Below are positions 14,291 to 25,939 of a stretch of 64,000 bases of DNA, piece by piece. Positions within the stretch are counted from its first letter, which is position 1, and each line of letters opens with the position of its first letter. The translations under genes and the position numbers were made by a program. The DNA comes from Capsicum annuum (Eukaryota > Streptophyta > Magnoliopsida > Solanales > Solanaceae). The stretch lies in the NCBI RefSeq assembly GCF_002878395.1, contig NW_025857967.1, forward strand, positions 12,603 through 76,602, given 5' to 3'. The notes below the pieces were generated by a model. It worked only from the letters and a program-made list of their open reading frames with translations, searched no databases and was not told the origin of the DNA.

Positions 14291-15117
14291 CATTAATATT
14301 TCAAGGCAAAAACTATAATATATTTTCCAATTAAGCTCATAGGTTATATCTAGGTGGCTTTTGGGAATAAAATGGAATTGCAGAATTTTTCATAAATGCT
14401 TCAAATCACTGTAAGACATAGCAATCGTGGGCCACTGAGCCATGATCTTGATCCAATGACCGCGATCTTGGTGTTTGAGATAAGACCGAACCAAAATGTT
14501 CAAGACTCAAATCATCCAATTTCATTGCCAAATTGTGTTACAAATTAAGAAGTAACCTTATGCACATGGACCTTAGCCTCTAGGTTCTTGATTATGCCCT
14601 TGGAATATGGAAAGACTAACATTGAATTCATTTGGGCATTTAATCAAGCACTTGGTGTGCACACACTATTTTGAACAAAATTTTGTTACTTAAGACTTCC
14701 CTATCCACGTACACACAAACTACAATAGTTAACCACTCCAATAAACACATTTTAAAAATGATTTAGTAATTGAAATACCATTTTATTCCATTCCTAAAGC
14801 ATGAGTTCTACAACCTACATATACACATAAAAAAGAGATAGAACCATATACCAAATTGAGGATACAAAAGGGGATGCTTAAACAAGTTTGGATGCCCAAC
14901 ATAAGCTCATAATGGAGTGTAAATTAAGAAATTTTAATGGAAAGTGTAAGGGGGAAATGGGAAGTGACTGGTTTTTCAACCAGTTATGACCACAATCATG
15001 GTCCAAGTTTTGCGATAGCAGTAGCACGGGTTCCGTGATAGTGGTAACTAAGGCCATTTTGGGTCCTCCATTTTCTCCTACTCAGTCCATATAACAAATT
15101 TTGCACACTTCCTCCTA

Positions 15118-15548
15118 ACTCTTCTTTAGACAAAACTATCTTTTCACTATTTTTTAATTTATTATTTAATTATTTTTATTATATTAATTAGACTTTCTAA
15201 AATATATGGTCGGAGAATTAATTAATATTTTTCTTTCTACTAGACTTCCTAAAATATATAGGACTCCTAAAATATATGATAAGAAAATTAATTAATATTT
15301 TTCTTTCCACTATTCAATTAGAAAAATGCTCCTAAAATATGACTTTATAAAGGAAATACTTCTATAAATATTGAAATGTACGTTAAACTAGAGAACAAAC
15401 CGGTTTGCCTATTGGAAGAATATGATTGATGTTCATCTAACTTGATTCGATTGCATGTCTAGATTGCTGGATTCTTAATTTTCTAACCCTCAACTTCTTC
15501 ACAGTTTTTGCCAGCATAATAGAATTCAACACGTGTGTGTATATATAT
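15118..15548. repeat. ~400-bp repeat R, first copy
   Basis: A block from 'TTTAGACAAAACTATC' through 'GACTTTATAAAGGAAATACT' and 'GATTGCATGTCTAGATTG' recurs in the same order and orientation at 16368-16745. It contains a TATA-like element (CTTCTATAAATATTG near 15360) in both copies. Confidence 0.75.
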
Positions 15549-16121
15549 ATGTCGGTTGGCTTTGAAGAATTTCTTGTGTAAACGTTAGGTTTAATTGTAT
15601 TATTTTGCTATCGTTATTATCTTATTATTTTATTTTAATTTACAGGTGCTAGAAGAATGTGGTTCGGCTTTGAATTTTTTTTAAGGTAAAGATTAGGTTT
15701 AATTGTATTATCGTAATATCGCTAATGGTTTGTTATTTTGTGGTAGATTACAGTTCATAGCTGAATCTCAATCAGCTTTGAGAAATTTTGTATGTAAAAT
15801 TTAAGTTTAATTATATTATTTTGATATCACTTTTATCGTATTATTTTATTGCAGTTTACAGGTGATAGATAAAGTTGGTCGGCTTTGAGGAATTTTTTTA
15901 TGTAAAGGTTAGGTTTAGTTGTATTATTTTGATATCTCTATTATCATATTATTTACCAGTGGTAGATGAGTGTCGGACGACTTTGAAAAAAAATTGTGTG
16001 TAAGATTAGATTTAATTGTATTATTTTGATGTCTCTATTATTGTATTGTTTTGTTGCAAATTATAGGTGGTAGATGAATGTCGATACGCTTTTAAAAATA
16101 TTTTTGGTAAATATTAGGTTT
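15549..16121. repeat. ~110-bp tandem array, five and a half copies
   Basis: The unit runs from 'GTCGGTTGGCTTTGAAGAAT' through 'TTAGGTTTAATTGTATTATT' to 'TTTACAGGTGGTAGATGAA'. Units begin near 15549, 15657, 15765, 15874, 15969 and 16079 (partial), diverged by substitutions and small indels. Confidence 0.8.
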
Positions 16122-16270
16122 AATAAATAAATTCTCCATCTTTATATACTCAAAAGGTATTAAATTTAATTATTATATTCATCTTTATTGTTTAAACAAA
16201 TGTCCTATTTAATGTAATATTTGAACTCACTAAAATGAGGTACATACACAAGGCGCGTACACCTAAGATA

Positions 16271-16271
16271 G

Positions 16272-16301
<30 letters not shown>
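16271..16301. repeat. (TA)n microsatellite
   Basis: An uninterrupted AT dinucleotide run just before the second copy of repeat R. Confidence 0.9.
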
Positions 16302-16305
<4 letters not shown>

Positions 16306-16367
16306 GTCTGGAGACACTTAGAAAAGTGATTTGAACTTTTTGTCCTTCATTAAAAGACTTTTCTTTA

Positions 16368-16745
16368 GACAAAACTGTATTTACTATTTTATTTAATATA
16401 TTATTTAATTATTTATATTATATTAACTAGACTCCTAAAATATATAGAAGGAAAATTAATTAATATTTTTCTTTGTACTGATCAATTAAAAAAATACTCC
16501 TAAAATAGGATAGAAAAATACTCTTAAAATAGGACTCTATTAAGGAAATACTTCTATAAATACTGAGATGCACGTTAAATTAGAGAAGAAATTGTTTTAC
16601 TTATTATGAAAATATGATTGATACTAATCTAACTTGATTCGGTTGCATGTCTAGATTGGTGGATCCTTAGTTTTCTAATCATCAACTTCTTCACTATTTT
16701 TGTCAACATAATAGAATCCAACGTGTCTCTATATATATCTTCTTT
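16368..16745. repeat. ~400-bp repeat R, second copy
   Basis: Direct repeat of 15118-15548, with one extra internal 'AAAATACTC(C/T)TAAAATAGGA' duplication near 16490-16540. It keeps the TATA-like TTCTATAAATACTG. Confidence 0.75.
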
Positions 16746-16839
16746 GTTTTCATTTAAGTCATTCTTTAGGGTCAAAATTTTCGCTCAGACAGGAATTTTT
16801 TCATCAAAACTGAAGCTTTGTGATCACTATTGTATTATT

Positions 16840-16980
16840 TTATTGTAGTTTACAGGTCGTAGATTAATTTACAAGTGGTACTGGAAGATGAATGTTGGTT
16901 GGCTTTGAAGAATTTTTTAGGTAAAGATTAGGTCTAATTGTATTATTTTTATATCTCTATTTTGAGATTTTTTGTTGTGT
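16840..16980. repeat. Isolated copy of the ~110-bp unit
   Basis: Contains 'TGTTGGTTGGCTTTGAAGAA' and 'AGGTAAAGATTAGGTCTAAT', one unit of the 15549-16121 array placed after the second copy of repeat R. The R + array order is therefore duplicated. Confidence 0.7.
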
Positions 16981-16985
16981 AAATG

Positions 16986-17930
16986 TGTAAGACCCTACAA
17001 AAATCCTAAGCTTAACTTAGCCTTTAAAGCTTATTGAGGGGTCCCAAAGTTGGAAAATTTCAGCTAGGTATTAGAACTTAGTCCTTTCTAAGCCCTTCGA
17101 ACTTCAGTGAATTTATTTATGACCTTCCCGACCTCGGAAAGTTAATTTCTAAGTTGAGTCATATTCAAGAATGGAAATAGCATGTCTTGGGTAAGTTTCA
17201 GATTTTTCGGACGAGGATTGGATCAAATACAAATTTTAGAAATAGTAGCTCACTGCGATTAGATCGCGTCGTGGTGAGTATAGCGATGGTTCATCCATCG
17301 CATCGTGATGAAAGCTATTTTGGAATTCAAAAAATTCCAGTAGCTCGCCGCGATTAGGCCGTATCATGGTGAGGCTCAAATCAGCAAATGTCATGATCCA
17401 TTAGCTCACCGCGATTGGGTCGCGTCGCGGTGAGCATAGCGATGACCACTCCATCACGTCATGGTGAGGATTTAATCCACATTCCAGTTATGGGATTTTA
17501 AATCCCATGGGTATTTTAGACATTTCCCATGAACTAGGTTAGCCTAAAACACGAAATTAATTCCCATATGACTTAACTATATCATTATTCACTCAATTGT
17601 TCCCCAATTTCATCATCCTCTCTTAAAAGCAAGAAACCTTAGTTTCAAAAATTCAAGAACAGGCTCAAGAATTCCTTCAAGAACCTTAAGGGTTAACATT
17701 CTAAGGTATTCTAGATGTTTATTCATGGGTCCCTTTCACCCATGAAGGCGAAGAATCTCTTTCAAAATACAAAGATTATATATTTATGAGTTTTCATGAG
17801 TTACTTGATTTAAATTTCATGTTTATGTTGTTGTTGGGTTTTGATTCATGTTATAAACTATTAATTACAAGAATTCATTCTGTTATGTGATGATTTACAT
17901 GATGTTGATAATAAACCCTTCAATTTGCAA
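16986..17930 (+). repeat. Solitary LTR-like segment with GC-rich tokens
   Basis: Starts TGTAAGACCCTACAAAAATCC, a common opening of plant gypsy LTRs, and carries a repeated GC-rich motif of the type 'CACCGCGATTGGGTCGCGTC' three times (17250-17470). No internal region or partner LTR was found; the right edge is uncertain, ending before a Ulp1-like fragment. Confidence 0.5.
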
Positions 17931-17934
17931 GTTC

Positions 17935-18110
17935 ATAATAAACCATTTTTGTGCCGGTCAGCAAACATTCGATGTGTGCCGTTATTACTACTGGTTTGGT
18001 GGTGTTGGGCATATGGATTTTCAAGCCTAATTGCTGAAATTTTCATAGTGGTGTGTTTGCTACTGGTTTGGTGTTGTCGAGCACATAGATATTCAAGCGT
18101 AATTGATGTA
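17935..18110 (-). pseudogene. Duplicated C-terminal scrap of a Ulp1-like protease
   Basis: On the minus strand, 17945-17985 reads AHIECLLTGTKM, the same block as HIECLVTDTEM in the larger pseudogene (18416-22004). Upstream text contains a ~75-bp direct duplication keyed by 'CTACTGGTTTGGTG' (from 17987 and 18060). Only about 40 residues of the family are recognisable. It probably arose by local duplication of the neighbour or decay of a second copy. Confidence 0.5.
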
Positions 18111-18129
18111 AAATATCAAACGAATTTAG

Positions 18130-18316
18130 GCATATGTTGTAAAATTTAGGTCATCTGTTGGAAATTATCAAATAGGTCTTTCCGTTGTTGCAACAAAATA
18201 GACTTAGATTAGATAAATCGGCATAATGCAACAGATGACCAACGTATTGCAACAGATAAACTATCTGCCAGAATAGATAGAATATATTTTACAACAGATT
18301 GATAATCTATTGCATT
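18130..18316. repeat. CTGTTGCAACAG-type dispersed repeats, cluster 1
   Basis: Several half or full units of the palindrome (CATCTGTTG, GTTGTTGCAACA, TGCAACAGATGA, ACAACAGATT), just downstream of the Ulp1-like stop codon. Confidence 0.7.
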
Positions 18317-19169
18317 ATAAAAAACTCAACTTTCATTCACCAGAAAAAAAATTAGTGCCACTATATGTACATGTAATTTAAAGTAAAGTGAAGTGTGACT
18401 TGAAATTAAAATTTATTATTTCACAGGCTCTTCTATATATACAGGCTCCAAGCATTCATTTAATACTCCATAAGCCCAGACCTCTTGCAAGTTTGTTACA
18501 GCATTGTCGCACAGAAAGATCATTGGCTCAGCCATTTCTGTGTCGGTCACCAAACATTCGATGTGTAAAAGAGTGTGCGAGATTTGGAAGGGGCATGCCT
18601 TTGTTTTGAACTTTGAAATCCCATGATTTATTCATCAAAACTTCCTTTGACAAATGATTTATCAGTTTACTCTCCCTCAACAAGATGAGCAACAGCTTCA
18701 TCAGTGGTTGCAAGAGGAGAAAAAGATCGACATTGTTGATAGCAAGTTCGTTGTAGTGTCCCTCTTCGAGTAGTATCTCGACATCCCAATAATGGATTCC
18801 ATTCATGCTAATGACTGCAAGAATCCTCTTTGCCTCGGTCCAGCTCTTTCCGTGTGGATTTAGCCTCTCTTCTAACATATTTTATCATTTCTTCTTCCTA
18901 CAAGTCCAACATAGAAACTAAGAAATCAAGTCCCGTGCCACACGCTTCAGAATTAAGTTGATCGTACTTATCCTTGAGCTTCCTATAGAGGTCGAGGTCC
19001 ATTATCCTATCGGCAACGTCATAAGCTTTCGGGTAAGTTAATTGTCTTTTTCTTATGAGACAGAGAATTTTGTCAACATGTGTGATATAAGAAGATAATT
19101 TTTAAATAGGTTAATAATTGTAAAGATGGTCCATCTATTACATAGGGTTCTCTGAATTAATAATCCAAC

Positions 19170-19265
19170 ACAACTTATGCAACAAACGGATAGTAAGTTA
19201 CAACAGAACCACTACCAATTGCACCAGAATACCCAGCTGTTGCAACAGATTTCACATATGTCGCA
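19170..19265. repeat. CTGTTGCAACAG-type repeats, cluster 2
   Basis: Includes CAGCTGTTGCAACAGATTTC and half units, in an intron-like gap of the Ulp1-like pseudogene. Confidence 0.7.
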
Positions 19266-20159
19266 TAGCTTCTTCTTCATGGGGTAGATTAGATTAGAAG
19301 GCTAGGTTCAGAAAAGTAAAATTGACTTGTCCTCGTAACACATACGCATATCTGTCATAGTTTGGAAGTCTTAGGGGAAATAGGAGGCCTGGGGTAATCT
19401 GGTGCAACTGGCTTGGCATTCTTGGCCTGTCGCAGATCCCTCTTCTCTTTGGCTCCAAGTATCACATATATGTCCACCTTCTTGAATGGCCCCTGAACTT
19501 CAACAGATTTTTGAGAGGGAGGATTTGCAATTATTTTTTATTTTCGACAGGAGAGTACATCGATTATTGCTCTTTTCTTTCTCCTAACCAACATGTCGGA
19601 GTATACTGCTCCCTCAACTTCTTGGATGGTATGAAATCCCTCTTTGATTTGAATTCCTCAACAGCTTTAGAGGCCTCTAGTTTTTCAAAGAGTTTATCCT
19701 AGTTATCCTTGCACTCTTTGCATTCGCAACGAGAACACGAGGGTGAAAAGGGGTGAAAGGGACCTGTGTAAGGGTGAAAAGGGGTGTTTTCAAACATATT
19801 TATTTTTTCTTGAGCATCAACATGCTCATCATCATGAGTGGTATTAGCATCAGCATGCCTGCCACCAACACTAACAACTTCACCAGAAGAAGCACCTGGA
19901 TCTTCCTTAGTAGGTTGGTCATGAAGAGTCGAAACATTAGGCTGACCTTGCCTAATTGCTCTTCTTATGGATGTTGCTCCAGCCAATTCCTTTCTTATTA
20001 ACTCCATCATTGATTCTGCTATAGTATCAATATGACCAAGAGTAATATAAGAAGTCATCAATGACTCCTACTCAGTAGACACGATCCATGGATGCACAAC
20101 CTAGAAAAAAATAGATATAATAAAATTATATAATATTTTCACAGTTGGGTTAACATTTT

Positions 20160-20625
20160 AACAGTCAACTTCTGCAATAGATTAACAATATATCGCATCA
20201 GATTACCTATCTGTTGCATAGTTTGCAGTAGATAGTTAAAATCTATTTTAGTGACATTCAAAGAACCAGAGCAACACATGGATAATCTGATACAAAATAT
20301 CAATCATCTGTCGCAACAGATTACTAATCTGTTGCACCAGTTGTACAAGACGGGTAATCTGTTGGGTTACATATTACGCAACAGATGATCTGTATGTGTA
20401 TTAATAATATGTTACATCAGATTACACATCTGTTGCATAATTTGTAGTAGATGGTTAATCTATTAGGAGTCGGGTTCAAAGAACCAAAGCAATAAATGGG
20501 TAATCTGATGCAAGATATCAATCGTCTGTCGTAATAGATTATCCATCTATTGCACCAGTTGGCACAGGACGGGTAATTTATCGCAACAGATGTCCCATCT
20601 GGTGCACCAAATATAACATCTGTTC
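20160..20625. repeat. CTGTTGCAACAG-type repeats, cluster 3
   Basis: A dense intron cluster. A ~230-bp segment is itself repeated in tandem (compare 20190-20400 with 20410-20620, both with 'ATCGCAACAGAT'/'TCTGTTGCATA' and 'AAAGAACC.AAGCAA'). Confidence 0.75.
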
Positions 20626-22082
20626 AATATCTTTCATTGAGTAAAATTATTTTACTTGAAGAAGACGTACTGCATCATCCAAAGGGTTAAAGAGATCAAC
20701 CTCCTTAATTTTGGTGTTGATCTTTGCAGACAACCACCTAAACATCCTTAGATGAGAAACCTCATCTGGGTAATCCATTACCTACTTTCGAAGGGGAGAA
20801 ATGGCTTCAAATGCCCAAGCCTAAAAAATGTAAACAAGAAGCAAGTAAAAAAAAGTCATAATAACTAACTATATTCAATATAACTTAATGGATGAGTTAA
20901 AATAGTGATTAATTTTATCATGAAAGTCCAAGGAAAGCCGTATAATGTGGTCGTCCCTGAGGATAGCTTTGTCGGTAAATATTGAACAGTCAAGTAGAAG
21001 TTGTCATATCCCAAGGATAATTGTTGAATTAATCAAAATCCTCAGCACACGCCAACAAATCATCTTCTATGACCTTCTTGACGTCTCTTGCCAATATAAC
21101 CGAATGGGCAAACCAAACTAAGCACAATTTCTCCCTGTAATGCTTTATTATAGTTTTATCCATAAGATCTGTCAACAAATTCGATGCTTTGTAGCCACGT
21201 CGAGCAATGTCAAACAACCCATCTATTTTTTTCTAACATTTTCTTGCCTTGAATCTTTTGTGGGGTGTTCCCTTGGCGATAGGTGGTTCTTATGGATGAT
21301 GGCATCTTAAGCCCATCACTATGGGAAACTCTTGCAAGCCAAAACAAACTGGCATGCAACAGTAGTTGATCCAAATTTCATCCATCTTTTTGTCACCTTC
21401 CTCCTTCAGATCTTCATCATCCCCCACGTACTTGATCCTTCACTTGAGAAGACCATATACCATCCTCATTAGGAAACGGGAAGGGGCGTCCTCAGCCAGC
21501 TCAAGGAAGTATCCAAAGCAGCTCTTCTTAAAAAGTTTGTTTATGTTTTCGTCCTTCATAATTTTCCTAAAACAAATAAATTTACTCGTCATCTGACATT
21601 TAAGTACAATTTCACCAGTTAGTTCTTCTTCTGCATTTTTGTCATTTATCGGCATCGCAAATTGAAACTTCTCAATACTAAAAGTTTTGATAGGATCATG
21701 CTGGGATGTCGATATTAATTCACACCCCATTGGTGATCCATTATCATCATGTTGATGATCATCCTTTTTCTCTTTCTCTTTCTCACTCTCCAATTCCTCC
21801 TCTTTCTTACTTTTATTTTCTTCATCACCATCTATAGACCCTTGTCTACCTCCCTCAACGTTGTTTTCATATCTTTCCTCATCTTCACTTTGTTTCCTTG
21901 ACTGAGATTATTTAGGAAGCTCCTCTAAATCTCTTTGTACTGTAGCCTTTTTTAGGGTGGTCAGACATTGATCCACTTTCACTTTCTTTTTTTTTGGGAG
22001 ACATGTTTCACTTACAAACAACAGAAAAATAAAAATTACATTACAATTGATGTATGTATAAATTTTTAAAAATACATTACAA

Positions 22083-22290
22083 ACACCACTAATAACAACA
22101 TACCAACAGGCACCACCACCACAAACAACAACAACTAATTCCACAAATACCATAAATATCGACACCGCCAATAGCCAACACAAACACCAAAAACCAATGC
22201 CACCACAAGCACCACCAACTAATACCACCAACAGCCACCACCAGTTCCACCACGACGACGACCACCACCACCACCACCACAAATACCATC
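22083..22290. repeat. CAC/CAA trinucleotide-rich tract
   Basis: A run of imperfect CAC, CAA and ACC triplets upstream of the Ulp1-like start codon. It yields long low-complexity reading frames on the minus strand that I do not regard as genes. Confidence 0.8.
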
Positions 22291-22830
22291 CAACAATACC
22301 ACGATAGTGAACGGAACACTGTGACAGAAACTAGAGTTTTCTCGAGTTCTTCCTGTAATTTTACCATCAAAACTCAAAATTGCATACCCATTCTCAAAGA
22401 TAATATAATTAAAAAAAAATTTATCATTAACTTAAAATCCCTTATATTTTAGAAAAAAATAACAAATATAGAACTCTTTTCAAACTCTATTACCTATGAA
22501 GACAGAGAAAACAACTGATACAAGCAAGAATAAAGTCAAAAATAACACCTGTGTGGTTGAAAATGAGAAGAAAATCAATCTATTGTGAAGGGTAGAGCAA
22601 TTTGCTGAGTAGTTGTAGTTGTTGTCTGTACTGTATAATTCAGTGAGAAAGAGAAAATAGAGAGAACTCGAGATTTGAAATAATGAAATGTTTTTCTCGC
22701 AAATGGATATGGATTGATTTGTATTTTGAAAAAGAATGACAAGTTTTGAAAATGTTAATTTGGTTCGAAGTGATCTTAATTTATTTTTTAAAATTATAAA
22801 AGATATGCACAATTTTTAACCCTCTCATCA
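22291..22830. other. Upstream flank of the Ulp1-like pseudogene, no gene seen
   Basis: AT-rich sequence without recognisable coding content. It may hold the old promoter and 5' UTR of the minus-strand pseudogene, but I see no convincing core promoter. Confidence 0.4.
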
Positions 22831-22964
22831 TAAAATTGCCAAAAGACTCGATGAAGTTGTAGTTGATCCTATGAACTCACCCACCCCTAGTCCTAGATTA
22901 ATCAATTTAGGTATATGAACTCAATTGAAATTGTATAAAAACAAATGTTAAACCTATTGTATCA

Positions 22965-23095
22965 GATACTCATCTGTTGCAAATTATCAAATAGATTAAG
23001 TAATCTATTACGACAGATTACCCATCTGTTGTAAATTATCAAATGGATTGTCACATGTCGCAACAAATTACCCATCTATTGTAAATTATCAAATA
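22965..23095. repeat. CTGTTGCAACAG-type repeats, cluster 4
   Basis: Three repeats of the form 'CATCTGTTG(C/T)AAATTATCAAA' in about 130 bp. Confidence 0.7.
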
Positions 23096-23107
23096 GAGGA
23101 TGACATA

Positions 23108-23851
23108 TATTGTAGTTGACCCTATGAGAACTCACCCCTGATCTAAGATTAATCAATTAAGGTATTGGTCTAACATATGAGGTGGTAAGAATTAATTTAG
23201 GTCAGAGTGATCGATCGGCGACTCTGGTTGGGAGAAACGCAATATCGTATCATCATTCAATTTCCAAAAGACTCAATTGAAGTTATAGTTGATCCTATGA
23301 GAACTCACCCCTGGTCCTAGATTAATCAATTAAGGTATTGGTCTAACAGATAAGGTGGTATGAATCGGTTCAGCTCAGAGTGATCGATTGACAACTGTAG
23401 TCGAGAGAAACGCAATACTGTCTTATTATTTAATTTCTAAAAGACTCAATTAAACTTGTAGTTGACCCTATGAGAACTTACCTCTAGTCCTAGATTAATT
23501 AATTTAAGTTATTGGTCTAATATATGAGGTAGTAAGAATCGGGTTAGCTTAGAGTGATCGATCGACGACTCTGGTCGGGAGGAACGCAATACCGTCTCAT
23601 TATTCAATTGCCAAAAGACTCAATTAAAGTTGTAGTTGACCCAATGAGAAATCACCCCTGGTCCTAGATTAATCAATTTAAGGTATTTGTCTAACATATG
23701 AGGTAGTAAAAATCGGTTTAGCTTAGGATGATCGATCGATGACTCTGGTCAGGAGAAACGCAATACCGTCTCATCATCAATTGCCAAAATACTCAATTAA
23801 AGTTGTAGTTGACCCTAGAAGAACTCACCTCTGGTCCTAGATTAATCAATT
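23108..23851. repeat. ~173-bp tandem array
   Basis: The marker GATTAATCAATT falls at 23147, 23320, 23493, 23667 and 23840, a period of 173-174 bp. Each unit also carries 'GTTGTAGTTGACCCTATGAG', 'GAGTGATCGATCG' and 'AGAAACGCAAT'. A diverged partial unit lies at 22835-22940. The last unit is cut by the MITE at 23853. Confidence 0.9.
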
Positions 23852-23852
23852 A

Positions 23853-24648
23853 GGGGGCGTTTGGTAAAGTGTACAAGAACAATGCAAAATATATTGTATT
23901 AGTAATGCTTGATTTAGTAATACTTATATTAGTTATGAATGAATTATTTCTTATACATTGTTTGGTTTGATGTATAAGAAATAATACATCTTACACAATT
24001 TCTATAAAAGAAATTTTTGTTTACAAAAATACCCTTCTTTGATTTTGTACACTTTTTGGCAACAAAGTTCTTTTGTTATTTCAAACATAATTAATATTGT
24101 AGAACTATTATATAGAGGTTTAGGATTACTTGCAAGACCTTTGTCTTTGGACAAAAATGTTACGCCGGCAGATTAACATAGTCAAAACAAAAATAAAATA
24201 CAAGATGCAAAATTAAGAAATAGTCTCAATTTTTTAAAAATCTTTTTAAAGACTCTCGAAGCAAAGCAAAAATATGTTATAATTATTTAAATCAACCATT
24301 CATTATTGTAAATTCAAATAGTGGGAAAAGAAATTGTGAAATATTTTAAAAAGATTCACTAGTACAAAATAAAATGGCGGAAAAAGGAATGGTGAAATAT
24401 TTTGAGAGAAAAATTGAGGGGTATTAAGGTCATTTAATAAGTTAATGCATGTGTTTAAAGTCTTTGTATTACTAATTCATAGGAAATAGAGCGTATTTAC
24501 TAATACAAACTTCAATACACAATAGAGTGTATAACTAATGCTTGCATTAGTTATACATAGGCAAAAAGTTGTACCAAACAAGGTACTAGCAATACACATT
24601 AACTAATGCATGCATTATATTTTACAATACACTCTACCAAATGACCCC
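23853..24648. mobile_element. MITE with TA target duplication
   Basis: About 796 bp flanked by terminal inverted repeats GGGGGCGTTTGGTAAAGTG and (reverse complement of the right end) GGGGTCATTTGGTAGAGTG. It sits inside the last 173-bp unit. Comparison with intact units shows the empty site AATCAATTAAGGTATTGG, so the duplicated target is TA. The interior is AT-rich with no ORF. A TA target points to a Tc1/mariner-type machinery, but the ends are not typical Stowaway ends, so the superfamily is open. Confidence 0.8.
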
Positions 24649-24689
24649 TAAAGTTATTAGTCTAACATATGAAATCAATTGAAATTGTA

Positions 24690-24850
24690 TAAAAGCAAAT
24701 GTTCAACCTGTTGCAACAGATGTATTTTCTGTTGGAATTAATCAAACAGATTAAGTCATCTGTTGCAACATACTATGAGTCTGTTACGATGGATGACTGA
24801 GCTTTGGAAATTTTCAAACAGAAATTGTTATCTGTTGCACTTAGATGTTT
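24690..24850. repeat. CTGTTGCAACAG-type repeats, cluster 5
   Basis: Contains CCTGTTGCAACAGATG and several half units right after the MITE. The flank 24651-24800 resembles 22910-23060. Confidence 0.7.
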
Positions 24851-25429
24851 TAAGACCCTTTTTTTAAAAGCAATTTAGGTATTTCCTGTCTGAGATAAAA
24901 AATTTAAAATACTAAGGCGGTAAAAAATATTACTTGGATAACTCAAAAATCTCCTGAGCGAGTATTCTTATTTGGTCTTTTCAATGTCACGGTCTCCTCG
25001 TGCCCCTCAAAAGTCAAAAGTTATTAATGAATAGTTAAAACCCATATCTAGAAGAATACTCTCTCATTCATCCATCACATAAGTAAGACTCAAGACAACT
25101 AAACTCATCTATCAATCTTTCTTCTTTATTTTCAATTCTCTTTCTTTTCTTTTTGCCTTTTTTTTCTCTCTTCTTTTGGATGAGGATCCTTTTGGATTTG
25201 AATCGATCAATATCTTTTCTCGACTGAAATGGATGTTCTGATCCCTTTGCTTTTTTCACATTGCAGGTATTGTTTACTATTGCTGTTTTTATCCCATCTT
25301 CTTCTTTGTATGTTATTTAAATTAGATGTTTATATCTGTTGCTATTGATGATTTACCCATTACCAGTTTCCTATTTATTGAGAAAATTAAAGAAAATATG
25401 ACTTTTAAGTCTTGAATAAATGAACTGTT

Positions 25430-25695
25430 GTTTTTATATCTGTTATAAAATGCCTCATCGATTGAACAGATGGGTAATTTATTACATCATATTGGCCATC
25501 TATTGATTCACTCAATTTTGTGTTACCCTTTTGTACAGACGGAGCAACTATTCAAAGAAATCAAACCAGTAGCAAGCCTGGTTTGATTTATTCCAACAGA
25601 TGACCCAGCTGTTGTAGCATGTCATCCATCTGTTGCAACAGATGCCTCATCGGTTGAGCAGATGGGCAATCTATTGCATCAGATTGGTCATCTGT
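25430..25695. repeat. CTGTTGCAACAG-type repeats, cluster 6, with the perfect palindrome
   Basis: 25627-25644 is CATCTGTTGCAACAGATG, an exact 18-bp palindrome. 'TGCCTCATCGATTGAACAGATGGG' type text occurs twice (25450 and 25645). Confidence 0.85.
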
Positions 25696-25939
25696 TGATT
25701 TTCTCAATTTTGTGTTACCCTTTTGTAATGTTCTTTTTATTCTTCTCTTTTTTGACATTAAATGTATTTCTCTTGTTTGTAGATAAAATGAAGTGAAATT
25801 GGATCCATTTTTGCCCAACCAACATTAAAGGCTAGAGTAAAGATGGGTTTGGAGGAATAAGCTGCTTGCAGATGGAACCACTTTATATGTGGGAGGTATG
25901 TATTACCGATCAACCTATCTTGAACACACGAATCCAGTA

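Larger units (their letters stand above)
9657..15110 (-). mobile_element. Athila-like LTR retrotransposon C, 5'-truncated
   Basis: A minus-strand relative of element A (44215-59244). From right to left it has a GC-rich token zone (14990-15060), a decayed protein-coding block (about 13000-14290), a long non-coding 3' region (11140-12980) similar to 57100-58470 of A, a polypurine-like stretch next to 11123, and a 3' LTR (9657-11122). No gag, protease, reverse transcriptase, RNase H or integrase was seen; the 5' LTR and 5' half are missing beyond about 15110. Confidence 0.65.
18416..22004 (-). pseudogene. Ulp1-like cysteine protease gene with DUF1985 domain, decayed
   Basis: The minus strand encodes, in order: a start at 22004 (MSPKKKK, a lysine-rich and acidic N-terminus), a DUF1985-like region (KLFKKSCFGYFLEL; WINYCCMPVCFGLQEF; REKLCLVWFAHSVILARDV) to about 21025, exon-like blocks at 20662-20824 and 19330-20103 (NMFENTPFHPYTGP; a CxCxxC stretch), and a C48-peptidase region from about 19050 to the stop at 18416-18418 (HIECLVTDTEMAEPM; VWAYGVLNECLEPVY). 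Such genes, related to SUMO proteases, are carried in many copies by plant Mutator-like elements. This copy is dead: at least eight in-frame stops, a frameshift near 18600, and the segments where the family has its catalytic Asp (VYDxN) and Cys are missing, while an IHY block remains for the His. Exon edges are approximate. The palindrome clusters at 19170 and 20160 lie in its introns. Confidence 0.75.

Noticed and set aside
22089..22370. Long minus-strand frames rich in Val, Trp and Gly
   Set aside because: Pure consequence of the CAC/CAA triplet tract; no start context, domains or complexity.
25588..25818. 76-codon minus-strand frame (LLQQMDDMLQQLGHLLE)
   Set aside because: The repeat-like Leu/Gln pattern comes from translating the CTGTTGCAACAG units; not a gene.
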